Program-made: the position numbers and the translations under genes
Assembly: GCA_016935435.1 (NCBI GenBank)
Contig: JAFGQZ010000097.1
Span: 1 to 44,208 of the forward strand
Direction: 5' to 3'
Origin: Bacteroidales bacterium
GTDB taxonomy: Bacteria > Bacteroidota > Bacteroidia > Bacteroidales > UBA10428
Length of the DNA: 44,208 bases
Shown: positions 26,149-35,476 of the stretch, one piece after another
How the letters are laid out: each line of letters begins with the position of its first letter
Position numbering within the stretch: the first letter of the stretch is position 1
Notes under the pieces: model-generated
Databases searched by the model: none
What the model was told of the DNA's origin: nothing
What the model saw: the letters and a program-made list of their open reading frames with translations, nothing else

Positions 26149-26193
26149 ATATTCGTTGTTGTGTACTTTAAAATACGAATTTAATTTAAATAT

Positions 26194-26201
26194 CAAATTT
26201 A
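26194..26201 (-). promoter_or_regulatory. Candidate -7 element for pepT
   Basis: On the minus strand TAAATTTG fits TAnnTTTG, with the pepT ATG about 46 nt downstream. It overlaps the start region of the divergent gene. No -33 TTTG was found at 18-21 nt, so this is weak. Confidence 0.35.
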
Positions 26202-26202
26202 C

Positions 26203-27165
26203 ATGCGTTTTGTTATTAGTAATTCACATTGCCCCTTTTTCAACCTTGCGGCGGAAGAGTACTTTTTAAGGCATACCAGCGACGAAGCAATAATGCTATG
26301 GGCTGCCGGCCCGGCGGTTATTGTTGGCAAGCACCAGAATGCCCTGGCGGAGATAAATTACCGGTTTGTCAGAGAAAACAATATTGTGGTTGCCCGCAGG
26401 CTCTCTGGTGGGGGCACAGTGGTGCACGATTTACAAAACCTAAATTTTACATATATTACGAACGGTACACCCGGAAAACTTATCAACTTTAAAAGGTTTG
26501 TTGAACCTATAGTCCGGTATCTTGCTTCTTTGGGCATTAATGCTTCAATTGGGGAGAAAAACGACATAACAGTCGATGGCTTTAAAATATCGGGAAATGC
26601 CGAACATGTTTATAAAAACCGGGTACTCCACCACGGCACATTGCTGTTTGCTTCGGATCTTAACCGGCTGCGAAATGCACTGAGCAGCAGCAAAGGTTTT
26701 TATGTCGATAATGCAGTACAGTCAAACAGGTCTGAAGTAGCCAACATCTCAAATTTTATTAATTGCAATTTACCCTTTGGCGATTTTGTTAGCGGGCTTT
26801 CATCTTGTTTGCAGGTGAATTTTCCAGGTTCTGTTTTAAAAGATTTCGATGATAATGAAAGGGTAAAAATCACCAAGCTTGTAAATGAAAAATATTCCTC
26901 TTTTGATTGGGTTTATGGCTATTCGCCTGATTATTTTTTTGCCAAAAGCTTTATTTTTGCAGGGTCGGCATGGCAGGTAGAGCTTCGGGTTGAGAAAGGC
27001 CGGATATGCCAGTCCCGTATTCAAATTAACGGAAAACAACAGGGCGAATTAGTGGCATTAATGCTGGGTAAAGGGCATTGCTACAACGACATACATGATG
27101 CCCTTCAATCAGCCGGTTGTTGTATGGGCTTAAATACAAGCGATTTAACTTTTAGTTTTTTTTAG
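26203..27165 (+). CDS. lplA: Lipoate--protein ligase A family
   Basis: This 320-residue protein has RRLSGGGTVVHD (65-76), the lipoyl-AMP binding loop, and GFKISGNAE with the catalytic Lys128, followed by HHGTLLF. A C-terminal accessory domain (~240-320, VYGYSPDYFF, VELRVEKGRI) completes the bacterial LplA type. It attaches free lipoate to the E2 and H proteins of the 2-oxoacid dehydrogenase and glycine cleavage systems. It stands alone and is divergent from pepT with a 54-bp gap. Confidence 0.92.
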   Translation: MRFVISNSHCPFFNLAAEEYFLRHTSDEAIMLWAAGPAVIVGKHQNALAEINYRFVRENNIVVARRLSGGGTVVHDLQNLNFTYITNGTPGKLINFKRFVEPIVRYLASLGINASIGEKNDITVDGFKISGNAEHVYKNRVLHHGTLLFASDLNRLRNALSSSKGFYVDNAVQSNRSEVANISNFINCNLPFGDFVSGLSSCLQVNFPGSVLKDFDDNERVKITKLVNEKYSSFDWVYGYSPDYFFAKSFIFAGSAWQVELRVEKGRICQSRIQINGKQQGELVALMLGKGHCYNDIHDALQSAGCCMGLNTSDLTFSFF

Positions 27166-27256
27166 TTTATGCTACATTCAAATTCCAAAAAATTACGGTA
27201 TTAACGCAACCATAAACAGATATTTTGAATCATACACCAAAATAAATTTCACAACA

Positions 27257-27913
27257 ATGAAACGCTATAAATTTATTATCTTATTAATGCTGCCAGGTTT
27301 GCTGATGTTGAGTTGCAGCAAGGAAACAGAACAAACCCCCAACTACTATTCTGCTTTGGGGAACGTGAAGGAGTCGAACGACAGTATCATTCTTGAATCG
27401 GATTCTGGTAAACGCCTGTACATATCATCGTATAACAGGCAATATAAAATTGAAGATGGCGACCGCATACTTGCCTATTTTACTATTGTTGAACAAACAC
27501 TTCCGGTTGGTATTGACAATATTATTGATATTTATTACCATGAAAAAATATTATTAAAGCCGGTAGTGGAATATACAGCATCGAACAGCGATTCGCTTGG
27601 TTACGATTTAATTGAAATAAGGGCAATAGGGGTATCGAAAGACTATTTGAACCTCAATTTTAATTTTATGTGGGCATATAAACAACATTCTATAAACCTG
27701 GCAAGGCCTGCCGGTGAAATACCATCAGATACTATCGATTTAGAAATAAGGCATAACCGAAACGACGATGCTCTGCTTAACTGGACAGAGGCAATTGTTT
27801 CTTTCGATCTTTCATCGTTAAAGAACGAACTAGCCGACTCAGTTGTCCTCAGGGTTAAAGCCAACGATTACTATAATTCTAAGTACGAGAAATTTCTGAC
27901 CTATAAATACTAA
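27257..27913 (+). CDS. NigD-like lipoprotein
   Basis: This 218-residue protein has a lipobox LMLSC (Cys ~20) followed by SKE. Residues ~30-85 read SALGNVKESNDSIILESDSGKRLYI and DGDRILAYFTIVEQ, matching the N-terminal OB-fold of NigD-like proteins of Bacteroidales. The C-terminal part is a beta-sandwich (NLNFNFMWAYKQHSI, TEAIVSFDLSSLKN). NigD proteins are linked to bacteriocin-related operons in name only; their role is unknown. It has its own intrinsic terminator. Confidence 0.8.
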   Translation: MKRYKFIILLMLPGLLMLSCSKETEQTPNYYSALGNVKESNDSIILESDSGKRLYISSYNRQYKIEDGDRILAYFTIVEQTLPVGIDNIIDIYYHEKILLKPVVEYTASNSDSLGYDLIEIRAIGVSKDYLNLNFNFMWAYKQHSINLARPAGEIPSDTIDLEIRHNRNDDALLNWTEAIVSFDLSSLKNELADSVVLRVKANDYYNSKYEKFLTYKY

Positions 27914-27956
27914 AATGGCCGTTTGGCTATTGGGGGTAATAACAATCCAAATCAGG

Positions 27957-27988
27957 GCACGTGGTTTAACAACACGTGCTTTTTTTTT
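27957..27988 (+). terminator. Intrinsic terminator after the NigD-like gene
   Basis: GCACGTG (27957-27963) pairs with CACGTGC (27973-27979) over a 9-nt loop and is followed directly by nine T residues. It lies 44 nt after the stop codon at 27913. Confidence 0.85.
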
Positions 27989-28001
27989 GTCGTTGTTTAT
28001 A

Positions 28002-28073
28002 TACAGTTCGTCGTATTAAAATTACAGCTCTTCGGTTTTTATTTTCAAACGAAAGGGCATTTACAGACATTCG
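28002..28073 (+). promoter_or_regulatory. Three TACAG-N4-TCG direct elements upstream of the TonB-receptor operon
   Basis: TACAG-N4-TCG occurs at 28002-28013 (N4 TTCG), 28023-28034 (CTCT) and 28062-28073 (ACAT). The first two are exactly 21 bp apart, two helical turns. The third is 39 bp further and ends 20 bp before the ATG. LytTR regulators bind direct repeats spaced about this far, and the operon encodes one, so autoregulation is a reasonable inference. The regulator-site link is not shown. Confidence 0.55.
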
Positions 28074-28093
28074 TGGTGTAAAATTATTGCACC

Positions 28094-30229
28094 ATGAAGT
28101 TTGCCTTAATATTTTCACTTCTTTGTTTCAATGCTTTATCTTTTGCCCAGGAAAAACTGGCAGGGCATGTAAGAAACCCCGACGGGGAATTTCTGGTTGG
28201 CGCAAATGTATATATAAAAGGAACTTATTGTGGCGTTACAACCGATACGGCGGGCTATTTCAGCTTTAGCCCGGGAGCAACAGATACTTCGGTTTTGGTG
28301 GTAAGCTACATGGGTTATTCACCCAGCGAAACCTTCCTGAAAGAAATACCTGAAAAGAAATCGATAGAAATTGTTTTAAAACTCAATCCTCAAAAGCTTG
28401 ATGCAATATCAATTATTGCCGGAGCGTTCGAAGCAGGTGAAAAAAGCCGTGCAGTATTGCTTTCGCCAATAGAGATAGCCTCTATTGCAAGCTCCGATGG
28501 CGATGTATATGGGGCTTTAAAGAGTTTTCCGGGCACACAAAAGCAGGGAGAAACCGGAAAATTAATTGTTCGCGGTGGAGCAGCAGGCGAATCGAAAACT
28601 TTTATCGACGGAATGCTTGTATCATCGCCATATACTTCATCATTGCCCGATTTGCCTGCACGTGGGAGGTTTTCGCCTTTCATGTTCAATGGTATAATGT
28701 TTAGCACCGGCGGATATTCGGCCGAATACGGACAAGCCCTTTCATCGGTTTTGGAGCTAAAAACCCCGGCCATGTTTAACGAAAACCTCACCAGTTTTTC
28801 AATAATGAATGTCGGGGCAGGCTTGTCGCATACCCACAAAGGGCAAAAATCGTCCTATAGCGCCGAATTGAACTACAGCAACTTATATCCTTATTTTTTA
28901 ACGGCACAGCACGAACTGGAATGGATAAAGGTGCCGCAAAGCTATAGTGCAAATTTTTTTCACCGGCACAAAACCAGGGGGGCAGGCATTATTAAAACCG
29001 ATATAACCTGCAGCCGCTCTTCAAGTGTGTTGCGTTACAACAATTCCGTAAACAATTTCACATCTATAGGGCTTAATTCCGATAATGTATATGGGAAATC
29101 GACCTATAACGTCGATTTGGGAGATAAATGGCTTTTAAAAGCCGGGATAGCCTATAACCTTAACACGGATAAAAAACAGCCGGGAAATATTAATATATCA
29201 CAAAAGCTTGCCACAACGCACACTCGGCTGGGGTTGGTAAATTACACCAACGACAGGCTTACCTTTAAATTTGGTTTGGGGCTATATTCAACAAAGGCCG
29301 ATTTAACTTACACCTCTATAGCCTATGATATGAAAGTTAAGCTGAATGCAAAAGACTTTTTAATATCGGGCTTTGCAGAAGCCGATTTTCGAATTACAGA
29401 AAACACAGCGCTAAGAATTGGCGGCAGGGGCGAATACCTTGCTATTGCCAAAAAGCCGAACAGTTCGCCCCGTATTTCACTTGCACAAAAAGTTACCGGA
29501 AACAGTCAGCTATCGTTGGCATGGGGCACATACTTTCAGCAGGCCGACACAGCATACCTGCTAATAAAACCCGATTTGGGCTTTGAAAAGGCAACCCATT
29601 TTATTGTTAATTATCAGTTACAAAAACATAACCGGACGTTCAGGGCCGAAGTATATTACAAAGCTTACAACAACCTGCTTATGTATAAGACCGATACATT
29701 GGGCCGTTACCTTGACCTTCAGAACAAAGGGGACGGATTTGCCAGGGGCATTGACATGTTTTGGAAAGACGACAAGACTATTAAATATGCAACGTACTGG
29801 ATTTCATATTCATATATCGACACGAAACGAAAATACCGCGATTATAATATGTCTGTAACACCTGAATATGTAGCAAAACATAATTTGTCGGCAGTTTTTA
29901 AGTACTGGGTACAGCCTTTAAGTACACAGGTATGCCTAACTTATAATTTTAGTTCGGGCAGGCCGTACAACAACCCAAACCACGAAGCCTTTATGGCTGG
30001 CCGGACACCGGCTTCACACGATATAAGCGCAAACCTGAGCTATATCACAAACATTTTTGGCAATTACACTATTATACACTTATCGGTAAGCAATATTGCC
30101 GGCTTTAAAAATATTTATACCTACCGTTTTGAACCTGTTCGCGACGAAAACGGGCTGTATATCGGACATCCGGTTTCATCGCTGTTACAGCGGACAATAA
30201 TAGCTGGTTTATTTATATCAATTAAATAA
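28094..30229 (+). CDS. TonB-dependent outer-membrane receptor with CarboxypepD_reg-like N-domain
   Basis: This 711-residue protein has a signal peptide (to FAQ, residue 19), then a carboxypeptidase-regulatory-like beta-sandwich (GHVRNPDGEFLVGANVYIKGT to VLKLN, ~22-98). The plug follows (~115-230, LKSFPGTQKQGETGKLIVRGG, FIDGMLVSSPY, EYGQALSSVLELKTP), then a barrel of roughly 480 residues. It would import a ligand across the outer membrane with TonB energy. It is short for the phylum and lacks a SusD partner. It is the first gene of a tight unit with a helical-repeat protein, a LytS-type kinase and a LytTR regulator, which suggests that the system is regulated by its own two-component pair. The ligand is unknown. 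Confidence 0.9.
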   Translation: MKFALIFSLLCFNALSFAQEKLAGHVRNPDGEFLVGANVYIKGTYCGVTTDTAGYFSFSPGATDTSVLVVSYMGYSPSETFLKEIPEKKSIEIVLKLNPQKLDAISIIAGAFEAGEKSRAVLLSPIEIASIASSDGDVYGALKSFPGTQKQGETGKLIVRGGAAGESKTFIDGMLVSSPYTSSLPDLPARGRFSPFMFNGIMFSTGGYSAEYGQALSSVLELKTPAMFNENLTSFSIMNVGAGLSHTHKGQKSSYSAELNYSNLYPYFLTAQHELEWIKVPQSYSANFFHRHKTRGAGIIKTDITCSRSSSVLRYNNSVNNFTSIGLNSDNVYGKSTYNVDLGDKWLLKAGIAYNLNTDKKQPGNINISQKLATTHTRLGLVNYTNDRLTFKFGLGLYSTKADLTYTSIAYDMKVKLNAKDFLISGFAEADFRITENTALRIGGRGEYLAIAKKPNSSPRISLAQKVTGNSQLSLAWGTYFQQADTAYLLIKPDLGFEKATHFIVNYQLQKHNRTFRAEVYYKAYNNLLMYKTDTLGRYLDLQNKGDGFARGIDMFWKDDKTIKYATYWISYSYIDTKRKYRDYNMSVTPEYVAKHNLSAVFKYWVQPLSTQVCLTYNFSSGRPYNNPNHEAFMAGRTPASHDISANLSYITNIFGNYTIIHLSVSNIAGFKNIYTYRFEPVRDENGLYIGHPVSSLLQRTIIAGLFISIK

Positions 30230-30245
30230 CTAATTTTTTACTATC

Positions 30246-30893
30246 ATGAAAACAACATGCACAATTTTTCTTTTGATTTTTACAATCATGCAGGGTTTTT
30301 CCCAATTAAGTTTCGAAGAGGCTGTTCAACAAGCCCTGGAAAAATTCGACAGTTCAAAAACCTTCGACGACATGAAAGATGCAGCTGCCATGTTCGAACG
30401 TATAGCCGGGGCAGAACCCGAAAGGTGGCAACCACACTATTATGTTTCTTTTATAAACTGCCTGTTGGCTTTCAAAACCAACGATCCGGTGCAAATAAAG
30501 CAGTATGCCTCTTATGCTCAGGAAAACCTTGCAATTGCCCTGAAAATTGCACCTGAAGAATCGGAGCTGCATACCCTTCAGGGAATGGTTTACCAGGCTA
30601 TGTTGCTTATCGATCCGGTAAACAATGCAATGGAGTATAGTGCCAAAGCAAATGCCTCTTTCGAAACCGCTATGAGGCTAAACCCGGCAAACCCAAGGCC
30701 ACTGTACCTGCAAGCCCTGTCGTTAATGCACACGCCCGAACAATTTGGGGGCGGGAGAAAAGCAGCACTGCCTTTGTTTGAAAAAGCAAATGGACTGTTT
30801 GAGGCCTTTCTGCCCGAAAACAATATTGCGCCCAACTGGGGCAAACACGATTGTTCTGCCCGCCTGGCTGATTGTAAAGAAGTATTGAAGTAA
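30246..30893 (+). CDS. Secreted TPR-like helical-repeat protein
   Basis: This 215-residue protein has a signal peptide (MKTTCTIFLLIFTIMQGFSQ) and then paired helices with TPR-like spacing (AAAMFERIAGAEPERWQPHYYVSF, YAQENLAIALKIAPEESELHTLQGMVY, ANASFETAMRLNPANPRPLYLQAL, ALPLFEKANGLFEAF). It is probably periplasmic. It sits 16 nt after the TonB receptor gene and upstream of the sensor kinase, so it may help the receptor or present a signal to the kinase. Confidence 0.8.
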   Translation: MKTTCTIFLLIFTIMQGFSQLSFEEAVQQALEKFDSSKTFDDMKDAAAMFERIAGAEPERWQPHYYVSFINCLLAFKTNDPVQIKQYASYAQENLAIALKIAPEESELHTLQGMVYQAMLLIDPVNNAMEYSAKANASFETAMRLNPANPRPLYLQALSLMHTPEQFGGGRKAALPLFEKANGLFEAFLPENNIAPNWGKHDCSARLADCKEVLK

Positions 30894-30945
30894 AAACAAG
30901 AATTCAGTAAAAACAATTATTATTGTACCATCTAAGAAAATAAAA

Positions 30946-31992
30946 ATGGAACTAAGTATAACCAGGAACAAACATAATTTCTTCACCATATTGAGGGCAC
31001 TGCTGTTTTTGCTTTTAATTTCGTCGGCAATAACGTTTTTGTTTGTTGGCAAAGACTTCTTTGTTTCGTTTAAACGATATATCGATGGAATACTATACGG
31101 TTTTTCAATAGGCCTTACCTTTTGGCTCGGCAATTGGGCAATTGGCTGGTTAAGCGGCACCAGGCTTAACTGGAAAAAAAACCCCAGGAGGGCAAATACA
31201 ATTTCTCTTTTGTCGTTTCTTGTTTATGGCATAATTGCAAGCATTACAATACCTTTTCTTTTTCATGGGGTTTTTCATAACCGTTGGAACGGCCTGTTCA
31301 ATACTGTTATAGTTAACGGGTTTATTAATTTGAGCCTCGACATTATTTTTGTTTCGATATATTACACAAAGTACCTTGTTAAATATTACGAAAAATCGCT
31401 TGTTAACGAGGAGGTGTTTAAGCGCGAAAGCCTGCTTGCAAAATACGAGGCCTTAAAAAACCAGGTAAACCCACATTTTTTGTTTAACAGCCTCAACACG
31501 TTGTCGGGCGTAGTCGAGAATGATCCGGCCAAAGCTGTAGGTTTTATAAAAAAACTCTCCGACATCTACCGGTATGTTCTTGAACAGCGCGACAAAGAAG
31601 TTGTTATGCTTAACGACGAGATGAAGTTTGTATCGGACTATTTGCACCTTGCGAAAATCAGGTATGGCAATGGGCTTACAATAAAAAACACAATTGGCAG
31701 CACCACTTTTTTAGTTGCCCCACTAGGCCTTCAAATGCTGGTTGAGAACGCAATTAAGCATAATATAATTGGCGACGACATGCCGCTTACTATTGAGTTA
31801 TCGGTGGAAAACGGGTTTATTATAATAAAGAACAACCTTCAAAGAAAACACCCGGGTTTCGATACCAGTTCTTTAGGGCTGGAGAACCTTAAAAACCGGT
31901 ATCAATATATCACTGAAAAGCCTGTCGAAATTATAGAGTCTCTTAATTCTTTTATTGTTAAATTGCCGGTTATCGAAAACAATAAACAATAA
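30946..31992 (+). CDS. LytS/YehU-type sensor histidine kinase
   Basis: This 348-residue protein has four predicted membrane helices (about 14-34, 50-70, 86-106, 120-142). A His_kinase domain follows with phospho-acceptor His177 in LKNQVNPHFLFNSLN, then a HATPase_c region with MLVENAIKHNI and a C-terminal GLENLKNRY. Such kinases phosphorylate LytTR regulators. The stop overlaps the regulator ATG as TAATG, so the pair is translationally coupled. It is the third gene of the TonB-receptor operon. Confidence 0.93.
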   Translation: MELSITRNKHNFFTILRALLFLLLISSAITFLFVGKDFFVSFKRYIDGILYGFSIGLTFWLGNWAIGWLSGTRLNWKKNPRRANTISLLSFLVYGIIASITIPFLFHGVFHNRWNGLFNTVIVNGFINLSLDIIFVSIYYTKYLVKYYEKSLVNEEVFKRESLLAKYEALKNQVNPHFLFNSLNTLSGVVENDPAKAVGFIKKLSDIYRYVLEQRDKEVVMLNDEMKFVSDYLHLAKIRYGNGLTIKNTIGSTTFLVAPLGLQMLVENAIKHNIIGDDMPLTIELSVENGFIIIKNNLQRKHPGFDTSSLGLENLKNRYQYITEKPVEIIESLNSFIVKLPVIENNKQ

Positions 31993-32744
31993 TGAAGTGC
32001 CTGGTTGTTGAAGACGAAAAAATTGCAGCCGATCGTTTGTGCGCATTAATTGGGCAGGCCGATAGTAATATCGAGGTGCAGGCTGTTTTGCAGTCGGTAA
32101 AAAAGTCGGTTGAATGGCTCAATGCAAACACGCACCCCGATATTATTTTTTCAGACATCCACCTTTCAGATGGTTTGAGCTTTGAAATTTTTAGGCAAAC
32201 AGCTGTTAATAGTGCGGTTATTTTCACCACAGCATACGACGAGTATGCTTTAAGGGCATTTAAAGTGAACAGTATCGACTATTTATTGAAGCCCATTGAC
32301 TTAGATGAGCTAAAATCGGCTATTGAGAAATTCAAGTCGAACCGCCAGCCCATACCATGCCCCAGGCAAATATTCGAAGGTTTATTGCATTCGGTTACAA
32401 ACACTTATAAATCGAAATTTGTAATGAAGGTGGGCGAGCACCTGAAAGTTTTTGAAACCGATGAGGTACAGTGTTTTTACAGTATGGAAAAGGCTGTTTT
32501 TTTGCAAACCCTGCAAGGCCGCGATTATGCTATACCTTATTCGCTCGATCAACTTGAAGGCTTATTGGACCCATCGAAATTTTTTCGGATAAACCGCAAA
32601 TATATTGTTTCGTTTAAAGCAATTAAAGATATATTGAGCTATTCCAATAGCAGGCTGCTTTTAAGGCTTGTTTCAAATAACTCCGACGATTTAATTATAA
32701 GCCGCGAAAGGGCAGGGGCCTTTAAGGCATGGCTTGAGAAATAG
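31992..32744 (+). CDS. LytTR-family response regulator
   Basis: This 250-residue protein has a receiver domain (1-120) with VVEDE, phospho-acceptor Asp55 in IIFSDIHLSDG, Thr80 and Lys100 in YLLKPIDL. A LytTR DNA-binding domain follows (~140-250, HLKVFETDEVQCFYSMEKAVF, FFRINRKYIVS). It shares one base with the kinase stop. The likely target is its own operon, where TACAG-N4-TCG elements repeat (28002-28073). Confidence 0.95.
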   Translation: MKCLVVEDEKIAADRLCALIGQADSNIEVQAVLQSVKKSVEWLNANTHPDIIFSDIHLSDGLSFEIFRQTAVNSAVIFTTAYDEYALRAFKVNSIDYLLKPIDLDELKSAIEKFKSNRQPIPCPRQIFEGLLHSVTNTYKSKFVMKVGEHLKVFETDEVQCFYSMEKAVFLQTLQGRDYAIPYSLDQLEGLLDPSKFFRINRKYIVSFKAIKDILSYSNSRLLLRLVSNNSDDLIISRERAGAFKAWLEK

Positions 32745-32814
32745 CTAAAAAAAATAAGCCAGGTTAATAAAAGAAATTTATGAACCTTTAGCTCAAGGAA
32801 GCTAATTAAACAGG

Positions 32815-32863
32815 TTAGAAAAGTAAGGGCCGCTAAAATTTTTAGCGGCCCTTACTTTTCTAA
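32815..32863. terminator. 49-bp bidirectional palindromic terminator, LytTR operon / rpoD
   Basis: Two 24-nt exact reverse-complement arms (32815-32838 and 32840-32863) surround a single T. They include GGGCCGCTAAAA / TTTTAGCGGCCC and flanking A- and T-runs. It sits between convergent genes and its right arm overlaps the rpoD stop (32860-32862), so it can end both transcripts. Confidence 0.85.
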
Positions 32864-33720
32864 CCCAGATAGGTTTTCAGCAATTTGCTTTTTGCGCGTT
32901 GCCTTAAATGTTTTATGGCTTTTTCTTTGATTTGCCTTGTCCGTTCACGCGATATTCCTATTGAATCGCCAATTTCTTCAAGCGACATTGCTTTTCGCCC
33001 GATACCATAAAATGCCCTGATAACTTTACGCTCTTTTTCGGGCAGGGTGTTAAGGGTACGTTCGATTTCCATTTTCAGCGATTCTTCCATCAGATAATGG
33101 TCGGTGCCAGGGTTATCGGGGTTCGATAGCACATCGAGCAAACTGTTGTCTTCGCCTTCCTGAAAAGGGGCATCGACCGACATGTGCCTGCCCGAAAGTT
33201 CCATTGTGCTGAATATTTTTTCTTTGGGCATATCGAGCGCTTCGGCAAGCTCTTCGGCCGAAGGTTCACGTTCATGTTCCTGTTCAAGTTGGCTGAATGT
33301 ACGGTTCATTTTGTTTAGTGCGCCAATTTTATTTAGCGGAAGCCGAACTATGCGCGATTGCTCGGCCAATGCCTGTAAAATGCACTGGCGTATCCACCAA
33401 ACGGCGTAAGAGATAAACTTAAAGCCTTTAGTTTCGTCGAATTTCTGCGCGGCTTTTATCAAACCTAAATTACCTTCGTTTATAAGGTCGGGCAAACTTA
33501 GGCCCTGGTGTTGGTATTGTTTAGCCACTGATACAACAAACCGCAAATTTGCTTTGGTTAATTTTTCAAGCGCTTCCTGATCCCCCAGCTTTATCCTCCG
33601 GGCCAGCTCTACTTCTTCCTCGGGGGTTATCAGTTCTTCTTTGCCAATATCGTGTAGATATTTTTCCAAAGAATCGCTGTTACGGTTTGTTATTGATTTT
33701 GTGATTTTTAACTGCCTCAT
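32860..33720 (-). CDS. rpoD: RNA polymerase primary sigma factor RpoD/SigA
   Basis: This 286-residue protein is the short form of primary sigma usual in Bacteroidota. It lacks region 1.1 and keeps regions 1.2 ([18 protein letters not shown]), 2 ([42 protein letters not shown]), 3 and 4 ([35 protein letters not shown]). It directs polymerase to the TTTG/TAnnTTTG promoters seen elsewhere in the window. The 3' end overlaps a bidirectional terminator. Confidence 0.97.
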   Translation of the reverse strand: MRQLKITKSITNRNSDSLEKYLHDIGKEELITPEEEVELARRIKLGDQEALEKLTKANLRFVVSVAKQYQHQGLSLPDLINEGNLGLIKAAQKFDETKGFKFISYAVWWIRQCILQALAEQSRIVRLPLNKIGALNKMNRTFSQLEQEHEREPSAEELAEALDMPKEKIFSTMELSGRHMSVDAPFQEGEDNSLLDVLSNPDNPGTDHYLMEESLKMEIERTLNTLPEKERKVIRAFYGIGRKAMSLEEIGDSIGISRERTRQIKEKAIKHLRQRAKSKLLKTYLG

Positions 33721-33962
33721 AATAATAACAATATTAAAGAACTACCATATTTACTCCTTAAACACTAAAACACGCGAATTGTTTTGATGGAAGGTTTTCA
33801 AATAAACGGTCTAAACTTTCACTTAGTGCATAAAGTTCGGCAATTTAACAATTTTTAATACTCAATTCAATAGGCAGCTTTTAATTATTTAATCTTATTC
33901 TAAATAATTAATGATTTTTAACACTTCTTAACACAACAAAATTCTCTTTCTTTGTGGCTTAA

Positions 33963-34904
33963 ATGCCAAAATTTATGAGCAATAGAGAGCATCGTTCGAC
34001 CTATTTCTTCCTGACCCTTGCCATGATTTTCTGGGGGCTGAGTTTTGTTTGGTATAAACAGGCCCTTGTGCATTTTGGCCCCATTTCGCTGGTGTTTTTC
34101 AGGTTGTTAATTTCACTACCCCTTATTGCTGTTGTTTCTTTATCGATGGGCAGGCTCAAAAAAGTTTTTAAGGCCGACATTCCATATTTTTTACTGCTTG
34201 CTTTTTTTGAACCGCTGGCATATTTTCTGGGCGAAAGTTTTGGCATGTTGTACCTTTCTTCAACTGTTGCTTCGGTAATTATTGCAACAATTCCGTTGTT
34301 TACTTCATTGGTGGCATTTTGGTTCCTGAAAGAAAAGCTTTTTTTGCACAATTATATGGGTATGCTGGTTTCGTTTGCCGGGGTACTCTTTGTTGTATTT
34401 TCCGACAGGGCTTCGTTGGCGGCCACATGGAAGGGTATATTGCTCATATCTGTGGCGGTGGTATCGGCAATAGGCTATGGAATGGTAATAAAAAGAATTG
34501 CCGGCAGGTACAATTCCCTTACTATTGTCACTATTCAGAACCTTATTGGGGCAATCTATTTTTTGCCACTTGTTTTTTTGTTCGAGCTAAAGAAGCTTAC
34601 TGCTGCAAATTGGAGTTTTCAGATGCTTCTGCCGGTGCTTTACCTTTCAGTTTTTGCATCAACCATTGCTTATGTGGGCTTTATTCAGGGAGTTCGTAAA
34701 CTGGGCATTTCCAAGGCCTCGATTTTTGCAAATTTCATCCCGGTTTTTACAGCAATTTTTGCTTTTATAATACTTAAGGAGAAGGTTTCTTTTTATAAAA
34801 TTATTGGGATAGTTTTTGTTATTGCAGGACTTATTATGTCGCAGGCGGTTAGAAAGGATGAACATAAAAAACCTGAAGAAATTATAATTGATGAGTTATA
34901 CTAA
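33963..34904 (+). CDS. EamA/DMT family transporter
   Basis: This 313-residue protein has two EamA halves with ten predicted membrane helices (for example FLTLAMIFWGLSFVWYKQAL at the start and IIGIVFVIAGLIMSQ at the end). DMT transporters export amino acids or metabolites; the substrate is not evident. The gene overlaps the YkgJ-like gene by 14 nt, so they are cotranscribed. An alternative in-frame ATG lies 12 nt downstream. Confidence 0.9.
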   Translation: MPKFMSNREHRSTYFFLTLAMIFWGLSFVWYKQALVHFGPISLVFFRLLISLPLIAVVSLSMGRLKKVFKADIPYFLLLAFFEPLAYFLGESFGMLYLSSTVASVIIATIPLFTSLVAFWFLKEKLFLHNYMGMLVSFAGVLFVVFSDRASLAATWKGILLISVAVVSAIGYGMVIKRIAGRYNSLTIVTIQNLIGAIYFLPLVFLFELKKLTAANWSFQMLLPVLYLSVFASTIAYVGFIQGVRKLGISKASIFANFIPVFTAIFAFIILKEKVSFYKIIGIVFVIAGLIMSQAVRKDEHKKPEEIIIDELY

Positions 34905-35391
34905 AAAATTGTTCGAAAACATGTTGCGCTTAACCGGTTCGCTTGGCCCGGCCAATAAGGCTTTTCTGGAAAAACTTGGAAAAACAAAGCCCGGAAACCT
35001 CGATAAGCTGGTTCATAAACTGCACGATGAGGTTTTTGAAAAAATAAACTGCCTTGAATGTGCCAACTGCTGTAAAGCTCTTGGCCCTATGCTGTTCGAA
35101 AGTGATATCGACCGGATGTCCTCAGCCTTAAAAATGAAATCGTCGGCATTTAAAGATAAGTACATTAAAATGGATGAGGATGGCGATTATGTTTTTAACC
35201 AAAGCCCTTGTCCTTTCCTTTGCCCCGATAATTATTGCATGATATACGAAAACCGGCCGAAGGCTTGCCGGGAATACCCCCACACTAACCGGAGAAGGTT
35301 TTACCAGCTGTCTATAAAAACTTATTACAACACATTTACCTGCCCGGCAGTTTTTGAAATAGTTAACGAACTAAAAAAAAATTACAAATAG
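34891..35391 (+). CDS. YkgJ-type cysteine-cluster protein
   Basis: This 166-residue protein starts at ATG 34891. It carries NCLECANCCK (Cys54, 57, 60, 61), then CPFLCPDNYC (Cys107, 111, 116) and RPKACREYP (Cys126), plus Cys151, the pattern of the YkgJ/UPF0153 family. These proteins probably bind Zn or Fe-S; their function is unknown. It overlaps the EamA transporter gene and is followed by a bidirectional terminator. Confidence 0.88.
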   Translation: MSYTKKLFENMLRLTGSLGPANKAFLEKLGKTKPGNLDKLVHKLHDEVFEKINCLECANCCKALGPMLFESDIDRMSSALKMKSSAFKDKYIKMDEDGDYVFNQSPCPFLCPDNYCMIYENRPKACREYPHTNRRRFYQLSIKTYYNTFTCPAVFEIVNELKKNYK

Positions 35392-35426
35392 CTTTCGGGC
35401 TCTGCATTTTTTAGGTCAGAATCAAA

Positions 35427-35455
35427 AAAAAGCTGCCTGTTGGGGGCAGCTTTTT
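35427..35455. terminator. Bidirectional intrinsic terminator
   Basis: AAAAAGCTGCC (35427-35437) pairs with GGCAGCTTTTT (35445-35455) over a 7-nt loop. It serves the + strand YkgJ-like gene and the - strand EF-G paralogue, which ends at 35477. Confidence 0.85.
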
Positions 35456-35476
35456 GATATAAAACAAAATTGCACA

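Noticed and set aside
28094..30229. SusC-like polysaccharide transporter
   Set aside because: The receptor is too short (711 residues), and no SusD-like lipoprotein follows; a general TonB-dependent receptor fits better.
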